Shown one piece after another: positions 62,395 through 64,000 of a stretch of 64,000 nucleotides of DNA (within the stretch, counting starts at the first letter, position 1; the number at the start of each line of letters is the position of its first letter). The stretch comes from Fasciola hepatica (Eukaryota; Platyhelminthes; Trematoda; Plagiorchiida; Fasciolidae), in NCBI GenBank assembly GCA_948099385.1, contig CANUEZ040000163.1:8625001-8689000 (forward strand), given 5' to 3'. The position numbers were made by a program, and so were the translations under genes. The notes under the pieces are model-generated. The model did not search any database and was not told the DNA's origin. It saw only the letters and a program-made list of their open reading frames with translations.

Positions 62395-63021
62395 TATGAG
62401 AAGACAGATTGGCGAACAAGCTCGTTTTCAGTGATTCATACTCATGCCATTACATCACAATATATTACGACAAGTTGAGGAATTGGACCAATTAGAGAAA
62501 CAGGAAGTCATAGAGATTATTGGTGACATAAAAAAGGAAGGGAAATAATTATAATCCAGGCTTAATCAAGACCGGATGTGGATTGTTCCTCGCATATTAT
62601 GTCAGTTCTCATCTGATCTGTGGCCTGTTGCAGAGTGGAGGGAGGGCCAGGGCAGCTTAAGAGCACACACAAATTGTTTTTGAGCACACAGAGGGGGTTT
62701 GTGTAGGCGGATGCCGACAGCCTCCGCAGTGGCCAGGATGCGACATTTCGCTTGTCTTGATTGTCGACCCCGGATCTTATACAGAGCACGGAAAGCCTCG
62801 GACACGTTAACCGTATGATTGGATTCAGCTAGGTGTGAAACGACTGCGCTAGTGAGCGATTTAATTGCCCCAGTGTTCAGCCATGCAGGGTGGTGTTCGC
62901 GGATACGTTCAGACAAACGTCTGGTCGTGCGGCCGATGTACATTGTCCCACAGGAACAAGTGAATGAGTACACGCAGAATGAGGCTGCAGAATCAGGTAT
63001 TTTGTCTTTCAACCGTAAAGT
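62367..63021 (-). mobile_element. PLE unit 3, truncated at the inversion point
   Basis: The third minus-strand unit is present only from its 3' end to codon VTLRLKD of the endonuclease domain, then stops at the head-on junction 63021/63022. In an intact unit the next bases would be cactgctggtctgg. Confidence 0.93.
62602..63021 (-). pseudogene. PLE unit 3 GIY-YIG domain, 5'-truncated
   Basis: Encodes the endonuclease from TLRLKDKIPDS to the normal stop (FCVYSFTCSCG, MYIGRTTRRL, SNHTVN all present; one Asn to Lys change, HKPPLC). The N-terminal codons are lost at the inversion. The open frame that continues right of 63021 is an accidental reading of the opposite arm. Confidence 0.88.
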
Positions 63022-63047
63022 TGTTGTTCCAATCCAGACCAGCAGTG
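63022..63047. other. 26 bp spacer of the PLE inverted repeat
   Basis: Left arm ends gtctttcaaccgtaaagt at 63021; right arm begins actttacggttgaaagac at 63048. The spacer is part of the right-hand copy only. Each arm is at least 953 bp within the window. Confidence 0.93.
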
Positions 63048-63467
63048 ACTTTACGGTTGAAAGACAAAATACCTGATTCTGCCGCCTCATTCTGCGTGTA
63101 CTCATTCACTTGTTCCTGTGGGACAATGTACATCGGCCGCACGACCAGACGTTTGTCTGAACGTATCCGCGAACACCACCCTGCATGGCTGAACACTGGG
63201 GCAATTAAATCGCTCACTAGCGCAGTCGTTTCACACCTAGCTGAATCCAATCATACGGTTAACGTGTCCGAGGCTTTCCGTGCTCTGTATAAGATCCGGG
63301 GTCGACAATCAAGACAAGCGAAATGTCGCATCCTGGCCACTGCGGAGGCTGTCGGCATCCGCCTACACAAACCCCCTCTGTGTGCTCAAAAACAATTTGT
63401 GTGTGCTCTTAAGCTGCCCTGGCCCTCCCTCCACTCTGCAACAGGCCACAGATCAGATGAGAACTGA
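63022..63467 (+). pseudogene. PLE inverted copy GIY-YIG domain
   Basis: Plus-strand endonuclease domain from LFQSRPAVTLRLK to the normal stop at 63465-63467. The ATG that starts this frame in units 1 and 2 is just lost at the junction (the a of atg is replaced by t). The CSCGTMYIGRTTR motif is intact; HKPPLC as in unit 3. Confidence 0.88.
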
Positions 63468-63674
63468 CATAATATGCGAGGAACAATCCACATCCGGTCT
63501 TGATTAAGCCTGGATTATAATTATTTCCCTTCCTTTTTTATGTCACCAATAATCTCTATGACTTCCTGTTTCTCTAATTGGTCCAATTCCTCAACTTGTC
63601 GTAATATATTGTGATGTAATGGCATGAGTATGAATCACTGAAAACGAGCTTGTTCGCCAATCTGTCTTCTCATA

Positions 63675-64000
63675 ATGTGCTCATTGGGAATAATCAGTCA
63701 ACTGAAACAGGCCAAAGACCCGGACGTACTAAAAGAACTTAACAAGTACATTAAGTTCTGTACGAAACTGGCACTGGCGAGAGCTCACGTTCAGTTTCTC
63801 GAACAGTGTATTAACGAGTCCATATTTCCGAAGCAGTACTTTTCTGTGTTGAAAAGAAACCGGATATTCATATCGAGTGCAGCACTTAGGCGCCAAGCGC
63901 TTAATGAGCAGGATACTGTGCGTAAACATATCGTGGATTTAGAACGGACATTTTTGTCATCTTCTCGTGCTCTTGATCAGTTAACATTGGAAGAGATTCA
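63675..64000 (+). CDS. PLE inverted copy RT, N-terminal part (truncated by window)
   Basis: ATG at 63675 (MCSLGIISQLKQAKDPDVL). The frame is open to the window end (FLSSSRALDQLTLEEI), matching residues 18-125 of unit 1. The RT catalytic motifs would lie beyond the window. Confidence 0.88.
   Translation, partial: MCSLGIISQLKQAKDPDVLKELNKYIKFCTKLALARAHVQFLEQCINESIFPKQYFSVLKRNRIFISSAALRRQALNEQDTVRKHIVDLERTFLSSSRALDQLTLEEI

Larger units (their letters stand above)
63022..64000 (+). mobile_element. PLE inverted copy (plus strand), runs off window
   Basis: From tgttgttccaatccag onward the sequence is the reverse complement of the array: endonuclease domain, 3' region, then the start of another RT ORF, in tandem order. 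Positions mirror around 63034.5 (ATG 62394 pairs with 63675), with one mismatch noted in the first 100 bp (gccgcc/gctgca). Confidence 0.95.

Noticed and set aside
62602..63105. 167-codon frames crossing the PLE inversion (also 62964-63467)
   Set aside because: The first 30 or so codons are a reading of the opposite arm and not part of any real protein.
57037..64000. Reading the 2,665 bp repeats as satellite DNA or a CRISPR-like array
   Set aside because: Each unit encodes RT plus GIY-YIG, so this is a Penelope element array; repeat length and content exclude CRISPR.

Overview
The window is eukaryotic repeat DNA: about 64 kb in which almost every stretch I can identify is a retroelement, and in which I find no host gene, tRNA or rRNA. 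The mix is BEL/Pao and Gypsy LTR retrotransposons, several CR1-like LINE remnants and a Penelope-like element (PLE) carrying GIY-YIG. That mix points to an animal. The protein style of the LINE, BEL and PLE copies suggests a flatworm (fluke or tapeworm), but this is inference and was not tested by a search. I number the BEL copies BEL-1 to BEL-6, the isolated LTRs BEL-7 and BEL-8, the LINE remnants L1-L7, and two unclassified repeats R1 and R2.

Layout. 1-2687: BEL-1 (minus, runs off the left edge), abutting LINE L1 (plus, 2688-5273, split by a 1.1 kb insert). 5967-8340: repeat R1a. 8341-11257: BEL-2 (plus, 5'-truncated). 11258-20330: LINE L5 (minus), split by repeat R2a, which is itself split by the complete BEL-3 (12443-19157, minus, target-site duplication CTTAC). 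20700-22330: LINE L4 (minus). 22331-24486: unassigned. 24487-26800: R1b. 26801-28440: LINE L3 (minus). 28441-31869: decayed Gypsy element (plus), cut inside its integrase by BEL-4.

31870-51723 is a three-level nest of BEL elements. BEL-4 (plus) is interrupted by BEL-5 (minus, duplication CGGGC), and BEL-5 is interrupted in its 3' UTR by BEL-6 (plus, duplication TAGAC). BEL-5 and BEL-6 are nearly identical and opposed, so 37087-50473 forms an inverted repeat with 6.1 kb arms. 52140-56040 holds LINEs L6 (plus) and L7 (minus); L7 contains a solo BEL LTR with duplication CGCCC. A diverged BEL LTR follows at 56068-56426.

57037-64000 is a PLE array: two full head-to-tail units of exactly 2,665 bp on the minus strand, a partial third unit, then a head-on inversion at 63021/63022 into plus-strand copies that run off the right edge.

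How the parts work together. A complete BEL copy would encode Gag, aspartic protease, reverse transcriptase, RNase H and integrase. No copy here has an uninterrupted gag-pol. BEL-5 and BEL-6 share a whole set of stops and frameshifts, yet each sits between its own target-site duplications, and the two BEL-6 LTRs differ at only one site. The simplest reading is that a coding-dead BEL lineage has been moved in trans by proteins from copies elsewhere. The two PLE units also share one lesion: RT and GIY-YIG lie in different frames.
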